DNA from: Pomacea canaliculata
Lineage: Eukaryota > Mollusca > Gastropoda > Architaenioglossa > Ampullariidae
DNA: 64,000 bases
NCBI RefSeq assembly: GCF_003073045.1
Contig: NC_037591.1
Location: 27,871,319 to 27,935,318 of the forward strand
Direction of reading: 5' to 3'
The notes beneath the pieces are model-generated. The model saw nothing but the letters and a program-made list of their open reading frames with translations, searched no databases and had not been told where the DNA came from. Positions 44,401 to 56,481 of the stretch are shown here, in pieces. The position numbers were made by a program, and so were the translations under genes. The number at the start of each line of letters is the position of its first letter. Position 1 is the stretch's first letter.

Positions 44401-45975
44401 TATTGCGTCCAAATAGGCTAACAGTTGTCCACCCCTGGCCATCATGAGCTCCCTGTCCTGAAGTGTGCAAGTGGTTCTGTTCCAGGACTGCATCATTCTC
44501 AGTACACAGGGAATAATGAGGTCCTGTTTGTCCCTTGATTAAAACATACCAAAGATACTGAATAATTGTTAAACTGTAGGAATACATGAGGCTCTGGGCT
44601 GAAAATGCCTGTGGACTTTACTACACAACATTGAAGCAGTCTTTACGATGTAAGCGTGCTCTTCTTCACACATGTACAAGCAAGAGAGGGTCGAAAGCAA
44701 CAAAACAGACAAAAGACAACGAAAGCGACACAATCTCACACTCTCAAGGGGTTCAACGAGTTCTAACAGCAAGTTGACCAAGGACCTGGTCACAGTACAC
44801 TCTAGACGTAGTTAGTGGACTGTGTATCCAGCCTTTGAACACAAAAGACAGTATTTATTTGCCACTGATATATTAGCAATATGAATTGATATATATATAT
44901 GCCACTTGCCCACGGCAATATTTTCGCTGGCGCGAGGCTAAATTCACGACTCACTCGCACAAAGCTTTTCTGAAGGAAGCGAAGTCGTAGCCTGCGGGAA
45001 TGGCTCCGGTCCGGTTGCCAGACAGAAGGAAAAGCACCCCCTGGTAGTCTACCCCATTAGCTGCGAAGCACTGGGTGGGAAGCTGCTCCTCTAGACCAGT
45101 CGTGCATGGTCCAGGCTGTGGTGGCTGCTGTGGCTGCTGTGGCTGCTGAGGCCCCTGTCCTTGAGCGGAAGAAACCACAGCGCAGGCGCAGAGAGCTGCT
45201 GAAGTAGATTGAGCAGTATGTCTTTCAGTTAAATTTCGAAGCGTGCTGACTGATGATCTGATGACAAGATGGCTGACTTTACCAGACATTTTTCATGATC
45301 AGATAAAGTAAGCAAAGACCGACAAATGAAAGAAAGAGGGAAAAAAAGAATGACGTGGAGACAGAGCAGCTAGAAGTTTGACTTGAGATCGTTTTCAGCC
45401 GTGAGCAGGCTAGAACTGACATCTACCAATAACAAGCTTTAGACAAGTTAGATGATTATTCTCGTTAGAACTTACAAATGATGAAAGTTGGAACGAAGAT
45501 GAAGAAAAGGTTTTATATCCTACAAGCTTTTCGTAATTTAGATATAAAGACTTTGCAGTTCTTCACATACTTTGACACTAGTTGAATTAGGCACTTTTAG
45601 TATTTGCCCATGCTTATTTCATAATCTTTCTAAAATTGTATTCAAGAATATTTGTCCAAAAAAAGTTGCTTTTTTCAGTCTAAATAACCCACATAATCCT
45701 TCCAGATGTTGGGCAAATTTTTCCAATCGTTAGATGATTGAGCACAGTGTAACAATATTCACAGCTCTGATAAGTATCCCCTGTTACCATGTACAAATCA
45801 CCTAAATGTTATTATTTTACTTCTTCATATTTTGTCTAGCAGTTTATTATTATTGTTTACGAAGTCTTTCTCGTTCTGCCATATGCTGATAAGGAACAAA
45901 AACTGCGAAAGCCACGAGACAAATAATCAAACAAATAAACTCACCTGCAATTAGTGAAATAAATTGACGACTCAT
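41498..45975 (-). CDS. Array gene B: triple-domain cysteine-rich protein, secreted form without GPI tail
   Basis: Seven exons give a clean 331-residue frame: 45975-45945, 45198-44955, 44533-44391, 44185-44035, 43151-43015, 42695-42545, 41636-41498. The signal peptide spans exons 1-2 (MSRQFISLIA + AALCACAVVSSA) and is followed by a Pro/Gln-rich spacer (GPQQPQQPQQPP). Then come three I+II domain pairs: LEEQLPTQCF...FRKALC; LIIPCVLRMM...TTC...AIC; CEGEATQRMLQCF...NFC; LFSCLTPVSDSCP...LLC; LQCFANPTPSVAQC...LC; YKCKLTAYGESC...C. Unlike its neighbours it stops right after the last domain (VCGAAQ), so it should be freely secreted. The intron after exon 4 starts with GC (CAG/GCTAGT). Exons 6 and 7 use acceptors chosen by phase (TTTTCTAG at 42696 and GAGTCAG at 41637). 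Function is unknown; the structure is secure. Confidence 0.88.
42781..42836 (+). mobile_element. SINE tail insertion in gene B intron
   Basis: A 56-bp fragment holds only the 3' tail of the mollusc SINE (TTGCTGGCACGGCATTAAAC, ending in repeated ACCA). It is flanked by a perfect 13-bp duplication GCCTCTCTTTCTC at 42768-42780 and 42837-42849. It is an extremely 5'-truncated retrotransposition product in the intron between exons 5 and 6. Confidence 0.8.
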
Positions 45976-46214
45976 TGTATATTAAAATGCTGTAGTAGTT
46001 TTTCTTTTGCAGTTTTCCAAGTCTTCAATGTTTTTGTTGATTCTTCTAGGTTTCTTTTTTGGTTTCTTGGCTTTTTTTAAAGGCTACTGTATACACTATC
46101 TTTTATGAGCAGAGGTTCGCATCGGTTAGCGACCTCGAAAATGGTGTTGGAGTCGCGTGGCACTAAAGCCCTTTTAAAGAGTTAACCGCTAACCTCTCAA
46201 TTAGGCGAAGATGA

Positions 46215-46320
46215 CCTTTGGGTCAGGACGCTGCGTCACGTGACAGACAGGTGACTTAGCTCGGGGCAACAGTTTGGGAGGGTCCTCCTACACAGAGAGT
46301 TGATTGAAGGGATGTCAGCT
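46215..46320 (-). promoter_or_regulatory. Conserved upstream block of gene B with TCACGTGA
   Basis: TCACGTGA lies at 46236-46243, 261 bp upstream of the gene B start codon. GTCAGG at 46222, AGCTCGGGGCA at 46258 and GATTGAA at 46302 follow the order and nearly the spacing seen upstream of gene A. The block was probably copied with the gene and kept by selection or by recent duplication. Confidence 0.55.
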
Positions 46321-48745
46321 TTCCTTGTGTAAAGTACAGTCCTAACCCCGGAAGGGTGACGTGTCAGTTGGTTCTTGGGCGGACAGCATCTACTTCCCCG
46401 CAGGCCAGTGACCATCACGAGAGGCTGATCCGCCTGCTGACCGCTTCTAACCTCTACTTTCCACAGTTGACTACTGGGCAGTCGCAGTCATTCTCTCCTC
46501 GTGTAGCTGTTGTTTGAGTTAAGAAGTTCTCGCTTAAAAAAAGAGCAGTTGACACATCTTTATTTACTGTTTTGCAATTACAGTTTAAATGTTAATTAGG
46601 TTAAGATAATTTTTATGGCATTTTGAGGACTTTTGTCTTTTTATTTCACTTAGCCAACTGCAATTTTGCAAAGTAATTCTTGTCCTCTATGCAGGTAAAT
46701 GGAATGTGTTTCACCTTTAATTGTTTAGTTTACAGTAACGGTCAAGAGGTTCGTTGCTAGTTAATCAGCTATAGGTTTCTCATTATTGAAAGTATTTGAA
46801 CTCCGCCATATCTGTAAAGATTACTGAATCAAAATATGATATTGACATGAATGGAAATGAATAAAACAAGATCACATTGAAAAATAAAGAGTGGAAGGAA
46901 AAATTAAACAGACCAACCATCTGCGTACATTCTTCTTGACTTTATGCTCTTTATGACATACAGTACAGCCATGTTTGTTCGCTGTAGTCTTATTGTTGTG
47001 GTGTGTGCAAAAAGCTATGCTGGGTGCTAGTAGAAACATGTAGTCAACAGGTTGAATTGCCACGTACTGAATATCCCAACGTACTGATCATCTCTGTTTC
47101 GACAGCAAGTTTCTCACAGTTCGACACAATTTATTGCTTCCCTAGAGCCAAACCATCTCGGCCTTCGGACAGTAATAGATATAAAGCTAGAGCTAGGAAC
47201 AATAATTCAAATACTCTGCCAAGGGGGAGAAGTAGGGGGAGGGGAATGGGAGGCAAAGTTTTGCATCTCATCCGTCAAAAAGTGAAGGATATTATACCGG
47301 CGACTCAAAGTTTTAAGTTGAAACGACCTCTGCTGACTCACGAGGGCTGTAGACCAATCAGAACAGAGGCTTTAGTTTTATGGCTCACATAAGGCTGCTC
47401 ATTAAAAACTCATTATCACTTATTGACGCTATCAACAAGGTGAGGACGTTCTCGCTTGTTGAAGTAGTAGAGGAACCTCTTTGCTTTGTGATGTGATGAT
47501 CTTTTTTCTGGATTTATTTTCTTGTTCACTGTAATGACCGTCCCCTACAGTAAGAGATACGTAGAGATCCTTCAGCTTGCACTTTCTTCTTGTACCCTCG
47601 ACCCGAAACATGCCATTGAGCGATATTGAAAGAAGGTCGCAAAATCCAAATTTGTCTGACAGAACTAGAATTCTATAAAAACGAATATTGTATATATCTG
47701 GCAATTCGATGCTCAGACTTGTGTTGGGTGGTAAAGAGACTGTTAATCAAAACACTTCATGCCCACTTCAGGTAAAGTATTTTCAAGTCAGATGACACAA
47801 CGATGAAGCTATCAAGTTTCTAGGGTCTGCCAAATTTAAATTCAGAAATTATTTAAATACTTCAAAATGTCTCACAAAATAATCGTTAAAATTATCCATG
47901 ATATGTTAATATGTTTGGATTAAGTTTAGGAATAATGAGAATAATTTACGCTAACCTAGAAATCGTTCACGTGCATGAACAACAAGCGTAGGACTGAAAA
48001 TAAAGGACAAGTGCAAATTTCTAGTGAGCAAGATCACGATTTTATTATTTGCTGTTTGAAATAGTTGATTCAGTTATATAAAGTCTTCGTTTTAATTAAA
48101 AATTTTGTAAATAATTTTATAGAACAAATATCTTGAAAGGCAGGCAAAAGTTGCAGAGGAAAATGAAAAAAAAGAGTCGGTAAGTGAATGATCGAGGATA
48201 GAAGAACAAAAGCTATAAGAATCGGTGAGAGGTCAGTTATAGCATGAAGTAATACAGATGCTGAAATTTTTAGAGTATTTAATTTGTCACAGAAACCAAG
48301 TCGAAAAGTAGAAGAAGATAAACAGGTTCTATGAATGAACAAACATGTAAACTTGAGCTGTGCAAAAAAATCTGACACTATGTACACAGGGAACATCAAT
48401 GATTGATGAACTATATAATGTTAATGGAAGTTTGTTTTGTGTTATATACATATTGTAAACTTTAGAATTGAATGAGAAAATGAGAAGTGATTCCAGTTTG
48501 AATTTCTTGACCATGTCGCAGGTAATTGTTCTATACCTATCACCTAAGTTTTAGCTCATTCTGGCTTCACAAAAACACGATAGTCTTTAAGATTTTAGAT
48601 AAGATGCTATTGAAATATACATAGAGATGGCTTTAGGCATGATGGCATGGTGATGAAAGGTTCGGGGACAGAAACAGTTATGACTTTTAATACTTCTGTA
48701 AATGCAATCCATTTATTTGCTTTGAAGCCGAGATGAGGTCCTATG
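46321..48745. other. Intergenic spacer between genes B and C
   Basis: No exon with family character, splice signals and phase could be found on either strand. The open frames present (for example around 47003-47392 and 47432-47704) show no domain, signal peptide or matching splice context. No repeat family was recognised. The left part may include distal regulatory DNA of gene B and the right part the 3' UTR of gene C. Confidence 0.5.
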
Positions 48746-51700
48746 TCAAATAGGAATACAGCAATAAAACAGGATGGAAACTGCAACAAGAATGTAAGAG
48801 AAAGACATTTGGAATGTTGTTCCACTGGTTAAACCGGAAGCAGTAATAAAATTCTGTCGCTTATCTCTAAGGAAACGAACTGGGTCACACATGTCGATCA
48901 CTCGATCAGCCAGAACTCTTTTGCAGGTCACCGGAAGCAGCGCACACTCCTGCTCTCTGCGCAGGCCTAAAACTACATCCGGGCACTTTGTCACAGTATC
49001 TCTTCTGGCCAGGCCGTACAAGGTCACAGCGAGTGTGATCCATTCGTATTCTGTCGACAGTAAACAATCATTATTTTTACTGTTTTTGTTGAAGGCATTT
49101 TCGCCTGGGTAACGGAAAATACATTCTAGCTTGACCCCTTCTTATTCTTTTCCCCCTTTTTTGATATATGTTACAGCATATTTTTTTTTATCCCCTGAAG
49201 TTCATCAATCTTTCTCTTTGTCATAAGCAAAAGATAAACAATCGTGTGCTTTTGGGAAAGATACCCAGGTTTGGTAGAAACAAACCAGTTTTGGATATGT
49301 AGGATGATTTAGAATATTGGCTTATTAAAGAATAATCTGCTTTTATCGCCATAAGTGACTTTTAAAAATACTTATCTAAATATTATATTACAGCTGTTTA
49401 TTATAATGTTACCAAGGTAGAGTTCTGAGGCGTTTCCCTAAAGCTTTGTTGTTAGGTTGTTAGGGAGTACCTGGCATACAGCAGTGATAATAAGGTAAGG
49501 GTCACGAGTTTTATTTAATCTTGACTATCGAAAGGTGTGTTGCGAAGAAGGAAACAAATTAATGCAAGTAATTGCTCAAAATCAACGATGCGCTATCACT
49601 GTTTCTACATAATAAAGGTTCAATGATAATACTGTAGTATTCTTGACTCATAAAGATTGCGTTTCTCTGACCAGAAAGTTTCACAAGATCTCACCTGCAG
49701 ATATCGGCGGCAAAGACAGCCTCGGAGATGTCCAGTGTCTGGAACTGATACTCCAGCTGCCGTAACTCCGTTGTCATGGTATTCTGACATTTCGTCTCTT
49801 CCGCGCTGACGTTTGCCGAACATCGAGCTCCTAGCAGGTAGACTTAACGGACAGCACGCGCAGAAACATTTGAGTGATTGAACATTAAACTTTGTTACAA
49901 CACAGTCTCTATTGAAGCTGCTTTTTCGTACAAGGGAGGGTAGCTACGGGCTGGCAGCGCCCTCAGATAACGGTTTAGGGGTTTTCAAACACTTAACTTG
50001 CTTCACAATAAGTTCCATGCTATGCAGTGATTGTCAGAACACAGAGGCTAGACGGAAATTCGGGAACACCCTCGTGGATAATACCAAAACAGATCACTGA
50101 AGCCTTTGTTCTGGAAGTATTTTAAAATATTCTAGATCATATTTAATTAAAATCACTTACTCTTGAGTATTATAGAGTTTGAAATATTCAGAGGAAGAGG
50201 ACAACAGCTAGTAAGGCAAGTCAAAAGTCATCTATTCATTGTCAGCTGTGATGGCAAGTAAATGTCATGAAAGTGTATGATTACCGTTAAAACTTCCCTC
50301 ATTGGCAGCATTGTTTAAACATAGTCACTCGTCCTAATCGGGTGGCTACTGATGCCTACTCTGCGACAGGTGTTTGTGTCGTTCGGGTACATTCTGTTAA
50401 AGATGTCTGCTGGTCAAGAATACTCACTGGGGCTGTTGTCGCAGAGGAAGGCGATGGTCTCGTTGAATGACTGTAGGTCCATTCCGATAGACCCCAGAAT
50501 TTGGGGGGCTTCAGGACACCCCGCTACCTTGCTTTGCATGCATTCCACCAAAGTGATTCTTTTACTGCAAGAATAATGTTAGAATATTGTTACAGTCCAC
50601 GTTAAAAATAATGTTCATATTAGTCTTGGGAAGTTTTTGTCACAAAAATGATATTATGCTATCCTTGATATACCACGTGACGCTCAGCAAGATACCATCG
50701 ACTGACTTTGTCAATCTCTTCTTTCCCAGAGTTTTAGGAACAGAGAAAGAAAAAAAACGAATATTTTTAACAAACAAAAATTAAGGGCAGAAAATTCGTT
50801 ATAGTTTGGATAGCTTGCGTTCTTAAGACCAAAAAAAAAAAAAATTAAAATTACTCTTGTTTTATCTCTATAGCAGTTCGGAAAAGACTTGCCTGCAGAA
50901 AGCATTCACAACATCGTTCGTGTTACCAAGGAGATCGTATCTTGGCAAAGTGATGTTCGGCCGGAAGAGAGCTGAGTTCAGCCCCGCCGTGGTGTAGCAT
51001 TGTCGAAGGCTGGGGACCAGCTGGTCTCGGCAAGCTGGAATAAAAATATGTTAATTATGGAGAACGAAAACTGTATCATCTTCCTCTCAAAAAGACTAGT
51101 TAGGAATTGAAAAAGAGCAAGCTTTTCTGATTGGACATTATTCATTTCAGTGAGGAAAGTAAGGTAAGATCGCTCTTCTAAGCACATACGTTTCCATGTC
51201 ATTTTCGACAGGGAAATGGAGAAACAGAAAATAAATATGCATTATGGCATTGTGACTTTTCCACAACACACTAAACTACAAGAGTCTACTAGTGATTAGA
51301 AAAATGGCTTCAGACGGCTTCACAATTTATACAATATATCTATATATATGAATAGATACATGGAATACGGGTACAAGCAATCTGTAATAAATCCCAGAGC
51401 ATTAAAGCAAGAGATTCTTACGATGAGCACATTTTTTATGGAGGTTCATGAAGACCTTCTGGTGGAACTGCACCACTGCGCTTTTGTCAGAGTCCGAGCA
51501 GACAGTTGCAGCAACTGCCTGAACTCTGCTCAGGAGTCTGGAGCTGCAGTCTAACAGAACCTGCTCCTTCCTAGAACAAGTTCACAGCAAACGATAGTGA
51601 AACCATCCGTGTAGTGCAAAAAAAAAAAAAAAATGCCTGCTAGTTATTCTCTCGGTTTGACTACTCTCTAAAGTTGTGATTTATTTAGAAGTTTGTTTTT

Positions 51701-52857
51701 TTTTCTGCCTTTCTGCTGAGTGAGTGAGTGAGTGAGTGAGTGAGTGAGTGAGTGAGTGAGTGAGTGAGTGAGTGAGTGAGTGAGTGAGTGAGTGAGTGAG
51801 TGAGTGAGTGAGTGAGTGAGTGAGTGAGTGAGTGAGTGAGTGAGTGAGTGAGTGAGTGAGTGAGTGAGTGAGTGAGTGAGTTCAAGCAATACTGACTGGC
51901 AGGCTTGTTGAGTAAAAGCAGGTAAGTCGGGTGGCTGTTTACCCGCGGTGCCATCCCGGGTTAAGCCACAAGAAGTGGTCGGCGTCAAGTGAGCTGTTGG
52001 TGACGCATTGCGTGAAGGTGTTTAGAAATGTCACTTGGCAAGCCGTGGCCTGAGCTTCACACACTCCCTGTAGGCTGACAATCACAGCGACAACAGCAAC
52101 GACTGGACAAAACAGAAAGGGAATCTGCTAAACACATCTGTTGTTTACAGCGCAGATTAATTCTTCTGATGTGTACTACACAGCTTAAAGTATCTTTTGG
52201 CGTGTAAAGTGTCAGAAAATCATTGTATGCATAATTTGTATATAGTTTATATATATATATGATTTGTTGTGTGTGTGTGTGTTTGCATCGTTAACATTTA
52301 GTGCTGGAATATTTATGTATACGCCGTATCTTTAAGGTTAATTATTTTCTCCTCTGTGTTCTAATTTCCACTGCACATTGCCAATCAGTCTCATTTCTCC
52401 TCTCTATGAAATTATCTCATTTGTAAAGACGATGCATACCTTAATAAGACAAAGCCAAATCTCATCAAAAGAAATAGACATTATAGAGTGCGCAAAAAAT
52501 TAAATACAAAAATAGTAAATAAACAACAGCCAAAAAAAAAAGTTAGCTCACAAGAAACAATCTGAAAACATTTTCAATGCTATGTGATAAAGACAGATAG
52601 TTAAAGAACACTATTTTGTTAAATTCATTTTATTACTTTATAAACAAGTGAACTATTTTAGATGTAGCGGAGGAATTGTAACCCTCATACTGATTGAAAC
52701 AAGGCTGAGGACTGAAGGTAGTGTGCCACCATTAAATCCACACTGGTCCTGTCAGTGACAAATCACAGACATTAATATCTTTTACAAAACGGGCGTTTAA
52801 GCTGACATTTTTTGCCCCGTGCTAACACTCACCGTGCAAGATTTTAAGGTATGCCAT
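48746..52857 (-). CDS. Array gene C: triple-domain cysteine-rich GPI-type protein with altered exon 2
   Basis: Seven exons give 1008 nt, 335 residues plus stop: 52857-52833, 52102-51943, 51570-51422, 51034-50893, 50564-50428, 49830-49695, 49004-48746. The signal peptide spans exons 1-2 (MAYLKILH + VVAVVAVIVSLQG). Half-domains follow: CQVTFLNTFTQC; LLDCSSRLLSRV...C; CRDQLVPSLRQCY...AFC; LVECMQSKVAGCPEAP...FLC; CSANVSAEETKCQN...DIC; CPDVVLGLRREQEC. The tail FSYILVAVSILFYCC fits a GPI or membrane anchor. The intron after exon 4 has a classic GC donor (CAG/GCAAGT). In exon 2 the family's usual end (LPAFTQQAC, donor at 51896) is in another frame because of a one-base change near 51955-51965. An upstream donor at 51942 keeps the phase but drops the third cysteine of that half-domain. 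A (TGAG)41 repeat follows in the intron. Confidence 0.8.
51717..51880. repeat. (TGAG)41 microsatellite in gene C intron 2
   Basis: 164 bp of perfect TGAG repeats, 41 units, lie within the intron just downstream of gene C exon 2. On the minus strand they read as LTHS repeats, which explains two long but meaningless open frames here. The perfect length suggests a young, variable locus. Confidence 0.98.
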
Positions 52858-53083
52858 TCCGGGGCCCAGGTGATGTGGCAGGGGACAGTCAGAAGCTGGC
52901 GTGGAGGTCACAGGTGTAGTTCCTGCTGAGGGTTGAAGATGTAAAAATGATTTTTTTTTTTAACTGGACGGTCTCGGTAAGCTGTGATGTTCGTTCGAAA
53001 AATCGTTTAACCAGTAATCACAGATATCTACTCCTGCCATTGAACTAAAACGATAAAGCAGCTCCAGGATAGACATAGCAACG

Positions 53084-53104
53084 TGACGTCACAGGGTCAC
53101 GTGA
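53084..53104 (-). promoter_or_regulatory. CRE plus TCACGTGA upstream of gene C
   Basis: A perfect CRE TGACGTCA at 53084-53091 is followed by TCACGTGA at 53097-53104, 240 bp upstream of the gene C start codon. The second motif is at a distance comparable to that in genes A (about 275) and B (261). The other blocks shared by A and B are not evident here. Confidence 0.5.
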
Positions 53105-56100
53105 CTGGAGAGGCTTGCCTGAGGACGTCACTAGTAAACATGACTTGAGACTGGCACAGGAAGAAAACCATTCATCATTTCTCCACTGTTTGAAACTGAA
53201 ACATTTGATAGGTGTAAACTGACGACAGGCTAAACATCCAAACATTACAATTGTCCATTAACACTTTTTTCAGATTTTTTAAAATTTCGACTTGCTTCTT
53301 GCCTTATTAATTGTAGATTAGTTCTTTTAACTTGTCTGTCCATTTTCCACTTTTCTCTTTGCTTCATCATTAATAAATGTTGTGTAGCAGACGTGGAGAA
53401 GATGGATCTTGTGTCAAAAGAGTACCTACAACTATGCGACATGTGTCATGTGATTGACGTATGACATAGTACAGGCCGCGAGCGCACCGTGTGTTTACCT
53501 GACGGTTTCTGATCATCGGCAACACTCCCTCAGCTCATTAGCTGCCTGAGAAGACTTTGATTAATATGTGGGTACTTTCTGACTTCTTGCTCGGAACTGC
53601 AGCTCTCTGATGTCCGGCGGCCAAATGTGAAAACAAACTCCATTTGTAAGAAACCAGATTAAACATACTCTTTCCTGAAAAAAGAGAAGTTGATAATCAT
53701 GCAGTTTGAACGGTTTTTTTTTTAAAAAAAAGACCTAATGTATAATAGTATCGTACATGAAATGTTTAGGCGTCACCTGGGTTTTCCCCACTTTAGTTTA
53801 CAATATTTGGAAGTTTGGATGTCTTTCCCTTTTTGTTGCAAGCGTTAATGTTTGGTCTAAAACTGCATTATAATTAACTTTCATAGTTAGCATTATCTTG
53901 CAGGACTTGTTCTTTTTATTACTTTATTTATTATTACTTTATTATTGCTTTACCTTTATTTCCTTTTTATTACTTAAAAAAATTCTTGGCTTTCTTAATT
54001 TTTTGTTGTTATTTTTGTTGTACTTCTTACTGTTAATCTTTTTTGTTACTTTGGGGTTTTAAAAAAATTTTCTTGTTGTGCTTTTCTGGTTGTTCTCTTT
54101 GCTCTTTTTCGATAATGTACTTGTTTTTCTTACTTTGATATTTATTTTTGTTATTGTTCTTCTTAGTCTTTTTTGTTATGTTATTTTTGGTCATTTAGCG
54201 TGTCTTGATTTTTTGCTGTTTTCCTTATTATTTCTCTAAATCTCTTTCGCAGTTTGTTTTTCTTAAACTTCTTGTTCTTCTAGCTCTATTCTTTTTGTTT
54301 TGTTCTTTTTTTAATGTTAAGAATAAACAAATAAATTGTTTACTAAATGGCAAATGATTTCGTTGTAGCCTTTTAAGAATTTAGAAATGTCGAGTGGAAC
54401 CTTGTATTCCTCTTCCTTCATGGGATACATGTCATCGATGATAGCAATATTTCACATCGATGTACCATGCGTGTTTTTGGTGTGCGTTTCTTAAAATTTA
54501 AATGTGTATAGTAGTTTTCAAAAGCAGTATTCCTCAGCTCTGAGATCGTAGAAAGATGTTTGTAGGTTCTAGACTGCACCCAATAAGTCTTTTAGCAATA
54601 TCTCGTAACGTGTAGTCCTACCCGCAAAATAATAAAGAAAATCTTTTGCACTAATTATGTTGACTTTCTTGGTTTCAAACGCAATCTGTTTGCTAAAAAA
54701 AATAACTACCCTTACTGTTTATAAGGTTGTACTTGAGAACTCCTTACTTTCGATCCATCAAAGTCATACACAGAGATGTCTTGCTTAAAAACTTTATTCG
54801 AAAGCAAATTCCTGTTTTGTAGTAATTAAAGTAACTTACTGATGTGTGGCTGCTGAAAAATAAAAACTAAATGTTTGCACGAGTTGTGTTGTCATACTGA
54901 CTTTAAAAAATCATGTAAAAAATCGTTCAGATCTTTAGATGCCATCCATTTCTCCTGATCAGCTGCAGAAACACAAGAGCTTCATGCAAGGAAATGACAG
55001 CGGCAGTCTTAGTCAGTCTCTGTATGTCATGAGGCCTACTTCTCTATCGGTTTCAGATACATTTATTTTAAATTTTAGTATTACATTTAAATGTTAATTT
55101 ATTGCTTACAATGAGTGACAAATACCAACAATCTAAAACATGAACTCTGATTTGCTACAGCGTCATAAAACTTTAATTTCGGTTGCATTTGAATCAATCA
55201 TTCAGGAACAACCAGCCAACTACAGCGATTAATTAAATGATTGAATTAGGCAGAAAAGGACTGACAGCTTAAGAAAAAGCTTTCCTAACATTTTAATCAG
55301 TACTTGTAGGTAGCAGATCTCCCAAGTCTAGCCTGGGTTACCTCAAATGTACTCCAGGAATACTAGCCCTGAGGAAGATCGAATAAAGTGTGCTTTCTTC
55401 GGATAAAGATACTAGAGTATGGTACCCGATACCCGTTTCATAAATACTGGACACTTCTGTCAGGTAAACCTCCGTCTGTTGCTTGCCTATTATCGCAGGC
55501 GAAATGAATGGTACTTTTGGTTTGTTTGTTGTGGTGGTTTTTTTCTGTACGGTAGACTGGTTATTAAAGCTACGAAAAATATTACTAGTCTTGACTGATA
55601 AGAGCTTTGATTTCGTTGGATTACAAAAATTAAAATTTAAAACCTACAAGCAAAAAATGATTAAGAAGTCTCCAAAGTATTTTATAAGAGATCAGCATGA
55701 GGAATAATCAAGTGTTTACTTTAACACTATTGCCAAAATAGTCGCGAGCTTGATATTATTAACAATAACTATGGACATTGTCAAAATGAAGTAACACAAT
55801 AAAGGAAACAGTGAACAGTTCAAATTATTAAATGGTGAAAACGTTAAAATACTTTTATTAAAATGTTATTCAGAGTATTTCGTGTGAAGCCAGTTGCTAA
55901 GAATGAAACATAATATTTAAAAGCAATTTTACATGCATCAGTTATAATACACTTCGGATTTTCACCAATCCGTTTCCAAAAAGGGTTATTTGATCCTTTT
56001 TGAACAACATTCATCAGTTTAAATAAAGAAAAACGAAAAGAAAAGTAAATAAAAAATAATACACCAAGTGAAAGAAATTACTGACACACCTGTAAACAGC

Positions 56101-56481
56101 AAATGTCTTTTAATAAAACAGATAGTTCTAAAATTTATGACCGTTAATGTGTATGTCTTAGTTTTTGAGAATTATCACATCTGTATCGTTTGTTTACGTT
56201 TTACTTACAGTATGCAAGGTTTGTTTAGGAGGGTATTTGCACATGAGCACTAAATCCCAAGATGGCAAAATTGGAATAGAAAAAGAGGGAAGTATTAAGA
56301 GAAACTAATAAAATAAATGTGAAAGCTTAAAATCTGATTTTGAGTAATTTTCCAGCCAGTATATAAGCATGCGAAGTCTTAGCAGTTGTTGGCTTCTAAC
56401 ATCGACGTAACAGTCCTAAAGACCCCTCCCTAGTACCCACACAATTTCCATTCCTACATCGTGACTGGTCACACCCTCTCC
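53105..56481. other. Intergenic spacer between genes C and D
   Basis: No supported gene. From about 53900 to 54320 there is a marked T-rich tract on the plus strand, dominated by short T runs broken by G and C, that reads like a degraded simple-sequence region. The rest is AT-rich with no recognised repeat. Confidence 0.5.

Noticed and set aside
47003-47392. 129-codon plus-strand frame between genes B and C
   Set aside because: No domain, signal peptide, splice context or family cysteines; the composition is like the surrounding spacer.
49005-49027. Earlier acceptor at about 49052 for the gene C last exon
   Set aside because: It would need phase 1, while the preceding exon ends in phase 2. 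The acceptor before 49004 fits the phase and the half-domain pattern.
51668-51988. Two long minus-strand frames made of LTHS repeats
   Set aside because: They are the (TGAG)41 microsatellite read in two frames. Only the short non-repeat part is of interest, as the displaced end of gene C exon 2.
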